A stretch of 63,479 nucleotides of DNA. Origin: an uncultured Oscillospiraceae bacterium (GTDB lineage: Bacteria > Bacillota > Clostridia > Oscillospirales > Oscillospiraceae). A model generated the notes under the pieces. The model was not told the origin of the DNA. It did no database searches and worked only from the letters and a program-made list of their open reading frames with translations. Shown here piece by piece: positions 17,087-25,701 of the stretch; the stretch's first letter is position 1, and each line of letters starts with the position of its first letter. The DNA lies in assembly GCA_910584045.1 (NCBI GenBank), contig CAJTYO010000011.1, positions 1-63,479 of the forward strand. The letters run 5' to 3'. The position numbers and the translations under genes were made by a program.

Positions 17087-17857
17087 ATGACCAATGAAAA
17101 AGTATTCCAAATGGATTTTGGGAAAGTCTACGAACTTCTTTTGAATAAGGCAGTCAAGAAGGGGCGTACACAAACGGAGGTTGATGAAGTTATCTGCTGG
17201 CTGACAGGATACAATACAAAAAGTTTGGAAAAGGCCCTTACATCCTCGGTCTGCTACGGAGACTTTTTCCGCAACGCACCCGCCCCCAATCCCAATCGGA
17301 CGCTGATAAAGGGTGTGGTCTGCGGCATACGGGTGGAGGAAATCGAAGACCCTCTTATGCGAGAAATCCGGTACTTGGATAAGCTCATCGACGAGCTTGC
17401 CAAGGGCAAGCCTATGGAAAAGATTCTGCGGAAACAGGAGGAATCAACCATGTGGGTATGCCCCCAATGCGGCCGGTCATTTCGCAGAAAAGAGCAGGAT
17501 CATTACTGTGGGAAAGCGCCGGAGACAATCGAAGAATACATCCTCAGCCAGCCGGAAGAGGTGCAGCCTTATCTGCGCCAAGTCAATGACACCATTAAAG
17601 GCAGCATCCCGGAGGCCAAGGAAAAGATCTCCTGGAGTATGCCCACCTATTGGAAAGGCCGTAACCTGATTCAGTTCGCCGCTTTCAAATGGCACATCGG
17701 CCTTTACCCTGGCCCGGAGGCTGTGGAAGCGTTCGCCGACAGATTGACGGACTATAAGACCAGCAAAGGAGCCATTCAGATCCCCTACAGCAAGCCGCTC
17801 CCGTTAGAGTTGATAGGAGAGATCGCGGCGTGGTGCGGGACAAATAACCAGAAATAG
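17087..17857 (+). CDS. DUF2200 domain fused to zinc-ribbon DUF1801 (YdhG-like) domain
   Basis: The 256-residue protein is two known small proteins in one. Residues 1 to about 113 match DUF2200 (FGKVYELLLNKAVKKGRTQTE, VDEVICWLTGY, GVVCGIRVEEIEDPLMREIR). Residues about 120-143 form a zinc ribbon (CPQCGRSF...DHYC). Residues about 147-254 match the DUF1801/YdhG fold (VQPYLRQVNDTIKGSIPEA, ISWSMPTYWKGRNLIQFAAF). The DUF1801 fold may bind small ligands or phosphate. The fusion is the last gene of this module and runs straight into the first copy of the island repeat. Function is unknown. Confidence 0.8.
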   Translation: MTNEKVFQMDFGKVYELLLNKAVKKGRTQTEVDEVICWLTGYNTKSLEKALTSSVCYGDFFRNAPAPNPNRTLIKGVVCGIRVEEIEDPLMREIRYLDKLIDELAKGKPMEKILRKQEESTMWVCPQCGRSFRRKEQDHYCGKAPETIEEYILSQPEEVQPYLRQVNDTIKGSIPEAKEKISWSMPTYWKGRNLIQFAAFKWHIGLYPGPEAVEAFADRLTDYKTSKGAIQIPYSKPLPLELIGEIAAWCGTNNQK

Positions 17858-17953
17858 GGACTTGTCCGCACATTTTTCAGCCCACTGAAAAAGCCCCAGA
17901 ACCCTTGCAAACACTGGGCTCCGGGGCTTTTACTTAAATCGCTAATTTCGGTG
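17857..17953 (+). repeat. Island repeat, copy A (divergent)
   Basis: This is the most divergent of three related sequences of about 100 bp. It shares CTTGTCCGCAC, TTTTCAG..CACTGAAAAAG, AACCCTTGC and TTACTTAAAT..TAATTTCGGTGA with copies B and C in the same order and orientation. It begins at the stop codon of the DUF2200 fusion gene. Like the other copies, it marks the right end of a gene module. Confidence 0.65.
17889..17931 (+). terminator. Stem-loop inside repeat copy A
   Basis: AAAAGCCCC (17889-17897) pairs with GGGGCTTTT (17923-17931), followed by TTACTT. It should end transcription of the DUF2200 fusion gene. Copies B and C do not keep this stem. Confidence 0.6.
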
Positions 17954-18011
17954 ACCTCGATACCCAAAATTCGACAAAATCTAAGCTTGTACTGAGCGTT
18001 TCACTAAGCAA

Positions 18012-18040
18012 AAGGAGAACCGCTTGTTGCGGCTCTCCTT
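18012..18040 (-). terminator. Terminator of the protease-MBL operon
   Basis: AAGGAGAACCGC (18012-18023) pairs with GCGGCTCTCCTT (18029-18040) with a five-base loop. On the minus strand it is followed by TTTTGCTT. It lies just past the stop of the leftward protease gene at 18045. Confidence 0.8.
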
Positions 18041-18044
18041 GATT

Positions 18045-21000
18045 TCAGATAAAAATTTGTGTTGGGCGTAAGATATCAGCAAAAAAAGTACTTAAAAGGT
18101 CCTTCTCCGTGTAAGGATCCCCAATTATTGCAATACATTCTTTTTCCAGTGCAAGTGCTACCACACTTGCTGGTTCATCATAGAACACCTTCTCCCGTAC
18201 TTTAAGCTGGCTGGAAAAGTCAGGGGAACAAATACAGATATTGCTACACGTATTCATAAAATTTAGGGCTGCCCGTGCGGGAGGATTAGCCCGTCTGCTG
18301 ATTTCGTTCAGAAGATGATCCACTGCAATATGTGGGACATATACAGTATCCAACTGACCCAAGTGGTTTAGTTTTCCCTGCACCGCCAAAAAATACAATG
18401 TCCATGCATCCAGCACACAAACCCTGTTGATTTTGAAACGGTTCATCAACTTGGTTTTGGTAGCAGCGTCTCCCCATGCCTCACAGGCGTACTGCTCCAA
18501 CACTTCACTAATTTTCTCCGGCAGCATTCCTTGCCAATTCGGATCATTCATTGGCTCAATCTTCTCGCACCAGACAAGATATTTTGTTTCTTCCCAAGTC
18601 AGTATTCTTAACGGCGGGTTTGGCAGTGCCTGAAACATTTCGTCCGCTTTGAGACCGTTTAGATTTTCCATATAAACCATGAGAGCATCGCGATAATAAA
18701 CTTCCGGTGGAATCAGCCCCTTTTCAACAAAGGGATATCGCTCTTCCTCATACCGTTCCGGTTCATTGAAATTAAAGGTGAAGTGCCTCAATTCTGTTTC
18801 CCAAAAAGCTGCGATATCCTGATCGTGAAATTGCTCCTTCCCGTTGAGGAAATACTTTAGTGCATTTTTCAAATCCCGATGGTAATCCCGAATAAAATCC
18901 AGATAGTCCCTGTATGCATATTCTGGCGCATCTTGGTACAATTCTTTGTGATTACTCAACAAATCCTGGTACATTTCCTCAGCCCTGTCCAAGTTTCCAG
19001 CCCGAATATGGATGCCGAGCAAAGCATGCCAGGATCGCATAGAAGGAGTCTGTTCAAAAGCTGTCTGAAAGTGCTGGATATTTTCCTCGTAGCTGTGCTC
19101 ACACTCGAATATAACATTTCCCATATCCTCAATAAGCTGCTGGTTGCTAGATTCCAGAATCTTCTGATAGTGCTGCCTCATCTTATCCAGTACATTCCAC
19201 CCGAACAGGCGGAAACCGCTGCTATACAGCAGAATCAATGACCTGTGAAATGCTAATTTTGCATCCCCATTTATTTGCGCTGTCAGATTCTCGGCCTTCG
19301 TGATCATCTCATCAAGTTCCTGCGCCACCTCTGGAACAGGAGGTGGCCCCCCAGTGCCCCAAGCATTCATAGAACGATTGATTTCAGCGCCAGTCTGGAA
19401 CATCAAACGATCCTCATCGGTCAGTGCAGAGAACTGGCTTAAATCTATGCTACCCCCCTGAATCATCACATTAGCACAAATCATTTCCACATCTCTGCGA
19501 TCCTCATCATTTTTAAAAGGAAATTCATCCTTCATCCAGGGATAAAGAGTCAAGATTCGGTAAAAATCATTGAGAAATGCAAAGGTGTGAAACAGCTCCC
19601 AGCCCATGCGTTTGATTGCACCTTTAAAGCATAACTCATCTTCCTGCTCTATAATAATCAGGAAGCACTGCCGTGCCTTGTAGAGATTTTCATAATCGAT
19701 TCGTGCTATTATAATTCGGTTTTCCTCATTAAGTGCATCTCTAATGGCCAAATGGTAGTAGGCTCCGGCCAGCGCCTCACAAATGATCGGTTGATTATTG
19801 ATACGGTAGGAGCGGTTTAAACAGCGGATAGCCTTTTCCGGCATATGATAGAATATGTCATATACATATCCAATGATCTGAAGATAGAGCGATTCTGTCG
19901 CCAAATCCTTTGCAGGTTCTCTCAGCCGCTCTTGGTCATCTACGTAAAGTCCAATTGTTTCTTCTGGACCGATTTTTAGTACGAACGCCTTGGCCATAGT
20001 TCCCAAAAATTCGGCCAGCGGATAGTCTTTGTCCTCCTTGGAAACATCCGCAGCAAAATGCAACAGCTCCTCATACCTCTGCGACATGAACAGCTTGGTC
20101 AACCAGCGTCCTATATCATGTTCTTCAATCAGCTCCTCCTGACGCATATACTGCTCCAAGGCTTCGGATTCTTGTTCCAATAGGCAAGTATCATAGCAAT
20201 ACATCAGATGCTTTAAGAACAGCAGCTTATTCGCCTTGGAGCACACCGGAAAACGTGAATCCCCCATCAATTCCTGACATAGGTCAATAGCTGCTCCCAG
20301 CTTCAATTCGTCAACGAGGGCACGTATCTGTTGCTGCTGTTCTGTCAGCCAGATATCTTGAACTGTGCCTCTGTCCTCCACAGGGGGGAGCGTTCCATCA
20401 TATCTCAATTCTCCTCTGCCTGCCACATCCTCCTCTGGAACCCACGGGAGCTTTGTTTCCATCATGATTCCAAAACGGTTTTTCATGATATTCTGAACAT
20501 AACGCATTTTTACTGCCTTTGCGAGACTCCGGAAAGCATTGTCCCTCTTCCCTGCCGCCATCAACCCAACCACGCTATGTTCTTGATCCGATGAATCCCA
20601 AACCGGTGAACCAGAAAAACCTTCAAGCTCCAATTCTCTATCTCCGGCGTCAAGAAAATCATCCTCTACGCGAAATTCAAAGAAGGGATTCCTTGGAGCA
20701 GCAGCTTTAACCTTCCCCGTTGTCCTATCCAATGCAAAGAGAAACTCCTCCCCATCTCGCCAGCCGCCAGGATAGCCTTGGACATAGAGTGACATATAGT
20801 CTTCAGCCTCTGACAAATAGTATGCTGTACAGCCCAGATGTAATGTCTCATCTTTATGGAACACAATGACAGCTACATCATGGGTATGTTGAAGCTGCCC
20901 AATCTTACCGCCAGTTGTTTTATCCAATGGTGAAAATATGATCTGCTCCGCCGGAGCCGTGAGATGGCACACATCGTAGTCATACTGCTCTGTCACCTTA

Positions 21001-21194
21001 GGCAACAGAAACGTCGCTTGTACCTTCTCTGCCTGATCTACTACATGCGCACAAGTAAAGACATATAGTCGATCCCCGCTCCCAGGGTAGAACAGCAACC
21101 CGCTTCCCTGATTGCCAGAAGTTTCATTTGTAATAAGGACACTATACTTCCGCGTTTGATATTCCAACTTTTCTGTCTCAGTCAACTCTACCAT
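18045..21194 (-). CDS. Trypsin-like protease - TPR repeat - PIN-like fusion protein
   Basis: The 1049-residue protein starts with a trypsin-like domain (about 15-225) that keeps the triad H50 in FTCAHVV, D106 in HDVAVI and S194 in GFSGSPVWD. A long helical region (about 290-910) reads as degenerate TPR-like repeats, for example AIRCLNRSYRINNQ and LGIHIRAGNLDRAEEMYQDL. The last 125 residues (from about 923) resemble a PIN-type nuclease: VLDAWTLYFLA, YVPHIAVDHLLNEIS, EPASVVALALEKECIAIIGD. There is no P-loop. It overlaps the MBL gene by seven bases, so the two are co-expressed. Trypsin and MBL partners are known from AVAST and other conflict systems. I infer a sensor-effector in antiphage defence. 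The PIN call is tentative. Confidence 0.75.
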   Translation of the reverse strand: MVELTETEKLEYQTRKYSVLITNETSGNQGSGLLFYPGSGDRLYVFTCAHVVDQAEKVQATFLLPKVTEQYDYDVCHLTAPAEQIIFSPLDKTTGGKIGQLQHTHDVAVIVFHKDETLHLGCTAYYLSEAEDYMSLYVQGYPGGWRDGEEFLFALDRTTGKVKAAAPRNPFFEFRVEDDFLDAGDRELELEGFSGSPVWDSSDQEHSVVGLMAAGKRDNAFRSLAKAVKMRYVQNIMKNRFGIMMETKLPWVPEEDVAGRGELRYDGTLPPVEDRGTVQDIWLTEQQQQIRALVDELKLGAAIDLCQELMGDSRFPVCSKANKLLFLKHLMYCYDTCLLEQESEALEQYMRQEELIEEHDIGRWLTKLFMSQRYEELLHFAADVSKEDKDYPLAEFLGTMAKAFVLKIGPEETIGLYVDDQERLREPAKDLATESLYLQIIGYVYDIFYHMPEKAIRCLNRSYRINNQPIICEALAGAYYHLAIRDALNEENRIIIARIDYENLYKARQCFLIIIEQEDELCFKGAIKRMGWELFHTFAFLNDFYRILTLYPWMKDEFPFKNDEDRRDVEMICANVMIQGGSIDLSQFSALTDEDRLMFQTGAEINRSMNAWGTGGPPPVPEVAQELDEMITKAENLTAQINGDAKLAFHRSLILLYSSGFRLFGWNVLDKMRQHYQKILESSNQQLIEDMGNVIFECEHSYEENIQHFQTAFEQTPSMRSWHALLGIHIRAGNLDRAEEMYQDLLSNHKELYQDAPEYAYRDYLDFIRDYHRDLKNALKYFLNGKEQFHDQDIAAFWETELRHFTFNFNEPERYEEERYPFVEKGLIPPEVYYRDALMVYMENLNGLKADEMFQALPNPPLRILTWEETKYLVWCEKIEPMNDPNWQGMLPEKISEVLEQYACEAWGDAATKTKLMNRFKINRVCVLDAWTLYFLAVQGKLNHLGQLDTVYVPHIAVDHLLNEISRRANPPARAALNFMNTCSNICICSPDFSSQLKVREKVFYDEPASVVALALEKECIAIIGDPYTEKDLLSTFFADILRPTQIFI

Positions 21195-22171
21195 GTCATT
21201 GGAACTCCCTTCTTCAGTGTTAGTTGAAGTCGTTTGGACTCAATAAACTGCGCAATATCTTTATCGGAAAAATATCCACTGTTCCACCAGTCCAGAGGAC
21301 TGACGATCTCCACGTCTCCATACCAATTCAACAGCTTCGCAATGGTTTGCTTGCTTGGATGGCTCCGCCCATCCGCACAAAGAATATATCGCTGCGCATG
21401 AAATACCTTTGGCCACTCTTCAGATATATTTCCAGCACTTCCGTGGTGAGGCAGTTTTACAACGTCAAAGCGGATAGGAAGTTCTTCTCCTCTAACTTTT
21501 GCATATATGCGTACACTTTCCACAATGTCAGGACTCCAGGAATCTCCTGCAAAAAGCAGCCTTCTCCCCGCATATTCCAGGACAAATATGATACTTGCCC
21601 GGTTGCTGAGACTTGCATCCCTATAAGATAACTCTCGTTCCATTAGTTGTCGCAATGGTAGACTTCGGTCATCCGTAATTCCTAACGGTGTATTCTGGCT
21701 TACTGTGTTAAATACTGCTTCAACCTGTTCCTGCATAGGATGTAAGATTTGAATATGTACCCCATCCCAATCGAGCACATCCCCTCTTAGCCCACTCTTC
21801 ATATTGATTTTCTGAGTGCCCAGCCCGCTGATAATCTGGTTAGCCTGTGGCACCGAAAGCGGCGTATCGCCGCCGCTGGGAGCTGGTAGATTTTGCGGAT
21901 AATTCATCACGACAACACCAGCCTGAATTGGTATCTCGTGATTGACCATATACAACAGTCCGCCCAAGTGATCTTCATCTGTATGGGTAATCAGTTGCAT
22001 ATCAACAGATTCTTCAGCCCCTTGGATATCCTGAAAAATTGATACATAAGAGCTGCCAAAACGTCGTGTCCCAGAATCGACCAAAATATTACGATATGCC
22101 CCCTTCTCATCACAAAAACGGATACGCAGACAGTCTCCTTTCCCTGCATCATAGGTGTATATTTCTAACAT
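21188..22171 (-). CDS. Metallo-beta-lactamase-fold hydrolase (ComEC-like), partner of the protease
   Basis: The 327-residue protein has a full MBL metal site: THTDEDHLGG near residue 62, FAGDSW near residue 205 and LPHHGSAGN near residue 232. It has the compact ComEC/Rec2-like MBL arrangement, with no membrane segment or signal peptide. MBL proteins of this sort sit beside trypsin-like proteases and STAND ATPases in AVAST type 1 and related systems, where they may act as nucleases or nucleotide hydrolases. Here the only partner is the trypsin-TPR-PIN protein, whose ATG lies inside the final codons of this gene (ATGACATGGTAG). Confidence 0.85.
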   Translation of the reverse strand: MLEIYTYDAGKGDCLRIRFCDEKGAYRNILVDSGTRRFGSSYVSIFQDIQGAEESVDMQLITHTDEDHLGGLLYMVNHEIPIQAGVVVMNYPQNLPAPSGGDTPLSVPQANQIISGLGTQKINMKSGLRGDVLDWDGVHIQILHPMQEQVEAVFNTVSQNTPLGITDDRSLPLRQLMERELSYRDASLSNRASIIFVLEYAGRRLLFAGDSWSPDIVESVRIYAKVRGEELPIRFDVVKLPHHGSAGNISEEWPKVFHAQRYILCADGRSHPSKQTIAKLLNWYGDVEIVSPLDWWNSGYFSDKDIAQFIESKRLQLTLKKGVPMTW

Positions 22172-22386
22172 ACTTCCGCCTCCACCCGATGTTGTATTTC
22201 CCTGTCCCGATTTCTTATAATAATTTTACCACAATATATCCTGATTGAACACCCACGAAAGAAGCTCGGATAAATAAAAAAATGCAAACTGCTTTGGCTC
22301 CCTGCTATGTACAACTGCTGTTTGACTACACTACCACCGTATGATATAGTATGATCATAACATTGACTAAGCTGAGGAATTTGAAT

Positions 22387-22971
22387 ATGGATTAATTTAT
22401 CTCCAAAGAAACCTTGGATTTGCTCTCTTACCGCTCAACTCTAGGGCAGAGCTTAAAACAAATCTCTCTACGATCTACTCCATTAGACGCAATACTGGAT
22501 GATATTGCAAAGTATCGGTCCAGCTATATCGATGTTTTGGTTCAAGAAAACTTAATTGGTTCAAGGTTCAAAAGTGAAGATTCCATTGTCTGAAAATATG
22601 AGAAGACGATCCGGGCAAACGGTGGATTTAAGCAGTGCTTCAATGATGTGCTGGGTTTTCGGCTTCGATTTGATGATTATCCGGAGAAATATCCAGACTA
22701 TTTTCGTGTGGTAGATTTGCGCAACGGGAAAAATTTTGATGATGGATACCGGGCGATTCATCTATATTATCAAAGAGACAACCTGGCCTATCCCATCGAA
22801 GTACAGCTTTGGTGCGGACAAGATTATGTTTTCAATGTTTGGAGTCATCAGTATATCTATAAGTATAAAACTCCCGAAATAGGAAGAATGCTATATCGAG
22901 AATATTCTTCCGGAACCATCCGTACAGAACAAGATTTTTTAGTTCGGCTGCGCGAATTGGAGGCGATTTGA
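22387..22971 (+). pseudogene. RelA/SpoT-like nucleotidyltransferase with two in-frame stop codons
   Basis: One continuous frame of 195 codons runs from an ATG at 22387 (GAGGAA upstream) to TGA 22969-22971. It is broken only by TAA at codon 3 and TGA at 22591-22593 (codon 69). The second half has DDGYRAIHLYYQRD followed by YPIEVQLWCGQDYVFNVWSH and YKYK, the pattern of the RelA/SpoT synthetase domain (GYR-x-H and E-x-Q). Intact small relatives make (p)ppGpp-type alarmones or pyrophosphorylate other targets. Both nonsense changes are single-base events, so decay is recent. The frame ends directly at the ATG of the next gene, which suggests one operon. Confidence 0.75.
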
Positions 22972-23217
22972 ATGAGTGATAAAAAAATTTACATTGTGGC
23001 AAAGGTTTTCGATAGGCCCGGCAGTCTGGCATATCTTTGTAAGACACCCAATGAAGCCAGATGCCTGCCAGGGTCACTGGAGGCTCTGCGGGCTGAAGGG
23101 GTCCAGATTGTTATTTTGGACTCGCCGGAAATCTATTCGGAATATGCGCCATATTCCTATGTGGAAGACATGAAAGCGTTTATCGACAAAGTCTGCCAAT
23201 TAAACCGAGTTGCCTGA
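22972..23217 (+). CDS. DUF6718-like small protein
   Basis: The 81-residue product starts MSDKKIYIVAKVFDRPG and contains VQIVILDSPEIYSEYAPY followed by a short C-terminal helix. The pattern, a short beta strand with IAK, then S-P-x-x-Y-x-E-Y-x-P-Y, matches small DUF6718-type proteins of gut Clostridia, as I recall them. The ATG follows the stop of the RelA/SpoT-like pseudogene with no gap, so the two were probably co-translated. It could have been an antidote or a regulator of the alarmone enzyme, but nothing in the sequence proves this. Function is unknown. Confidence 0.6.
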   Translation: MSDKKIYIVAKVFDRPGSLAYLCKTPNEARCLPGSLEALRAEGVQIVILDSPEIYSEYAPYSYVEDMKAFIDKVCQLNRVA

Positions 23218-23243
23218 TAGGGCTTCTGCTATAACCCGATTTC

Positions 23244-23349
23244 CCAAGCGAGGGGTTGTCCGCACTTTTCCTGCCTACTGAAAAAGTCTCAAATCCCTTG
23301 CGGCTCTAGGGCTGAACGCCCGTTACTTAAATTGATAACTTCGGCGAAA
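23244..23349 (+). repeat. Island repeat, copy B
   Basis: The segment from 23291 to 23348 (58 bp, from AAATCCCTTGCGG to ACTTCGGCGAA) is identical to 25750-25807 in copy C. Similarity also extends left to CCAAGCGAGGGG with some divergence. It closes the module that holds the protease-MBL pair and the RelA/SpoT remnant. To the right the sequences of B and C differ completely after CGGCGAA. Confidence 0.85.
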
Positions 23350-23419
23350 GTTGTCGAAGCTTCAATAATTAACATGATACCAGTATTTTTATACACATGG
23401 GCCGTTATTGCCAACCGCA

Positions 23420-23462
23420 AAAGAACGTATATTCGCCGAAGGTTGGCAAATATGCGTCCTTT
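23420..23462. repeat. Palindrome of two 18-base arms in the gene-free stretch 23,218-23,784
   Basis: The arm at 23420-23437 (AAAGAACGTATATTCGCC) and the arm at 23445-23462 are inverted copies with three differences, one of which would be a G-U pair in RNA. A nested TTGCCAACC/GGTTGGCAA pair (23408-23416 and 23441-23449) gives an alternative fold. It could be a terminator, an operator or a recombination arm. Apart from copy B, this palindrome and one short reading frame, I see nothing else in this 570-base stretch. Confidence 0.5.
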
Positions 23463-23605
23463 GGGATTTATAGCAATCCGATAAAAACCGTTGATGTATC
23501 AATCCTGACCCTGGCTTTTCGTTAAGTATTTTCTATAAGGGAGATAGGAAAGAGGCCAAACAGCTCATCCGAATCCGGTTCCGTTGTTATAAAGCTGGTC
23601 ATGTT

Positions 23606-23731
23606 ATGCGTGATGCACTCAAAATTGTTTGCCTCGACTTCGACGAAGAAAAATCAATGGCAATTCTGTTTCGGATTTTGGCCAGTCATATTCCGAGAAG
23701 TTCAGACATTGACCGAAGGTTAGAATTGTGA
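23606..23731 (+). other. Remnant reading frame of unknown origin
   Basis: An open frame runs from a TGA near 23485 to the stop at 23731. The only ATG in it is at 23606 and has no ribosome binding site. The last residues include FDEEKSMAILFRILASHIP, which looks protein-like, so this is probably the 3' end of a lost gene. I do not recognise it. Confidence 0.25.
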
Positions 23732-23784
23732 TAGACTATGCCATATAATAAGGTTCATAATCGCACAACAGGGAGATTAAGTTT

Positions 23785-24912
23785 ATGATTGAAACATCAT
23801 TATGTACCCTTTCCCTTTCGGGATATCGCTCCTATAACAATGATTTGGAGCATAACAAAATTGAATTTAACGATATCAATATCATTATTGGGGCAAATGG
23901 TGCTGGGAAAAGCAACCTGATTTCCTTCCTGGAAATGATCTCGTTCATGATGACACGAGGACTGCGCGCCTATGTTGCTAGGCAGGGTGGGACTCAGCCG
24001 CTCTTCCATTTTGGCACAGAGCAGACCGACAAAATATGCGGAGAGCTGTTGATCCATGATGCGGGTCAAACAAAAGAAGATACGTATTCGTTTGCGTTAG
24101 AAAGAAGTGCAGCAGATCAACTATTCTTTGTCCAGGAGCGCATGTCTTTTCAGGATGAACGACATTTCCAGCCTTACACGCGTGATTTTGGTGTCGGGCA
24201 CCTAGAGTCCGGTCTTGCGGATGCCACGGAGTCAACCCCTCGAACACTACGAACCTATCTGGAACGTCTTCGCGTTTTCCACTTCAACGATACGACAATC
24301 AATGCGCGTATTCGCAGTAACGCCAGTATGTCAGACGGGACATATCTCCGTTCAGATGGTGGAAATATCGCAGCCTTTCTGTACAATATGAGAAAAAACT
24401 CGGATTTCGCAAAGTATTACGAACGTATTTTGCGCAATATCCGAATGGTCCTTCCGCAGTTTTACGACTTTGTATTGGAACCGAATCCAAATGGATACCT
24501 GCCATTGAACTGGAGACAAACCGGTCGTGAAGAAATTTTTGGTCCACATCAGTTTTCTGATGGTGCGCTTCGGTTCGTGGCGCTCACAACATTACTGTTG
24601 CAACCGGCGACAACAGCGCCTATGACTATCATTTTGGACGAGCCTGAAATCGGGCTGCACCCCTATGCCATTTCTATACTTGCAAAGGAAATACGAATAG
24701 CAAGCAAAACCTCCCAAATCATTGTGTCCACGCAATCCCCTCTCCTACTGAACGAATTTTCCTGCGAAGATGTCATCACAGCAGAGTATGATAGTATAAA
24801 CCAATGCAGCATCTTAAAACGGCACAAAGAGGCAGATCTGCGGAAGTGGCTAGATGAATACACCCTGGGGGAGTTGTGGGAGAAAAATGTGTTAGGAGGT
24901 CTGCCGCTATGA
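23785..24912 (+). CDS. AAA family (SMC/OLD-like) ATPase of a two-gene ATPase-TOPRIM system
   Basis: The 375-residue protein has Walker A IIGANGAGKSNLISFLEM near residue 35, an ABC-like signature region FSDGALRFVALTTLLLQ and Walker B TIILDEPEIGLHPYAISIL near residue 286. The STQSPLLLNEFSCEDV switch follows. It is the short form of the OLD/RecF-like defence ATPases, without its own nuclease. Its stop overlaps the ATG of the DUF4276 gene by four bases (ATGA), so the proteins are made together. The layout parallels PARIS (AriA-AriB) and AbiL-type pairs. Antiphage function is inferred from this parallel and from the island. Confidence 0.87.
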   Translation: MIETSLCTLSLSGYRSYNNDLEHNKIEFNDINIIIGANGAGKSNLISFLEMISFMMTRGLRAYVARQGGTQPLFHFGTEQTDKICGELLIHDAGQTKEDTYSFALERSAADQLFFVQERMSFQDERHFQPYTRDFGVGHLESGLADATESTPRTLRTYLERLRVFHFNDTTINARIRSNASMSDGTYLRSDGGNIAAFLYNMRKNSDFAKYYERILRNIRMVLPQFYDFVLEPNPNGYLPLNWRQTGREEIFGPHQFSDGALRFVALTTLLLQPATTAPMTIILDEPEIGLHPYAISILAKEIRIASKTSQIIVSTQSPLLLNEFSCEDVITAEYDSINQCSILKRHKEADLRKWLDEYTLGELWEKNVLGGLPL

Positions 24913-25607
24913 TACGGGTCAATGTTGTAGCAGAAGGCCAAAGCGAAATGCACTGTGCTAAAGGTCCGCTAAACCAGTATTTAGGCGGTAGGCCAATTCT
25001 GGACTCGCGCTGTGTCCTGACCAGTAGGGAGCGCTGGACAAACTACGAATATCGAGGAGGTTTGCTATCTTATCAAAAGGCAAAAAGAGATATCGTATCG
25101 TGGCTCAAAGAGGACACTCAGGCTTATGTCACAACGATGTTTGACTTTTTCCGCCTTCCAAATGACTTCCCAGGATACGAGAATGCTATGCAGCTCAGCA
25201 ATCACCTGGACGCAGTTCTCACTTTAGAGTCCGCAATGAAGGCAAACATCATATCGGAGCTTTCTGGTCTGGATGTTGGCCGCCGGTTCATCCCATATAT
25301 ACAGCTTCACGAGTTTGAGGCGCTTTTGTTTACCAACATATTAGTTCTCAAGGATGAGTATATCGACACAGACGATGTCGATAGCATAAACCGTTTGTAC
25401 GCTGAAACAAAGGACATCCCTCCCGAAGAAATTAACCACGGTACAGATACGGCCCCCTCCAAGCGACTACTTCATGCGGTTGGCTACCAGAAAGGTGAAG
25501 CTATCTCACCATTGATTGAGGTAATCACAGTTGAAGCGATTCGCAAAAAATGTCCGCATTTTTCGGCGTGGCTTAGACAGTTGCAATCACTGGGTGACAG
25601 CGATTAG
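24909..25607 (+). CDS. DUF4276 TOPRIM-like putative nuclease
   Basis: The 232-residue product matches DUF4276 along its whole length. VVAEGQSEMHCAK at the start supplies the TOPRIM-type glutamate, YVTTMFDFFRLPNDFPGYE near residue 77 supplies acidic metal ligands, and PYIQLHEFEALLF and PSKRLLHAVGYQK follow. The family is thought to be a TOPRIM-like nuclease effector paired with an AAA ATPase. ATG 24909 is used because it overlaps the ATPase stop as ATGA; an in-frame GTG upstream lies inside the ATPase gene. This is the last gene before repeat copy C. Confidence 0.87.
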   Translation: MIRVNVVAEGQSEMHCAKGPLNQYLGGRPILDSRCVLTSRERWTNYEYRGGLLSYQKAKRDIVSWLKEDTQAYVTTMFDFFRLPNDFPGYENAMQLSNHLDAVLTLESAMKANIISELSGLDVGRRFIPYIQLHEFEALLFTNILVLKDEYIDTDDVDSINRLYAETKDIPPEEINHGTDTAPSKRLLHAVGYQKGEAISPLIEVITVEAIRKKCPHFSAWLRQLQSLGDSD

Positions 25608-25701
25608 GTACAGTAGACAAGCGGTATGATGATTAGGTATGCTCTTGACTATCCTTGTGCTACCGTTCACGTCGATAGGGCTCCGACCATGTCCGGATCC
25701 T

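Noticed and set aside
22591..22593. TGA in the RelA/SpoT-like frame as a possible selenocysteine or recoded codon
   Set aside because: A second stop (TAA) at codon 3 of the same frame cannot be explained that way, and no SECIS-like stem was evident.
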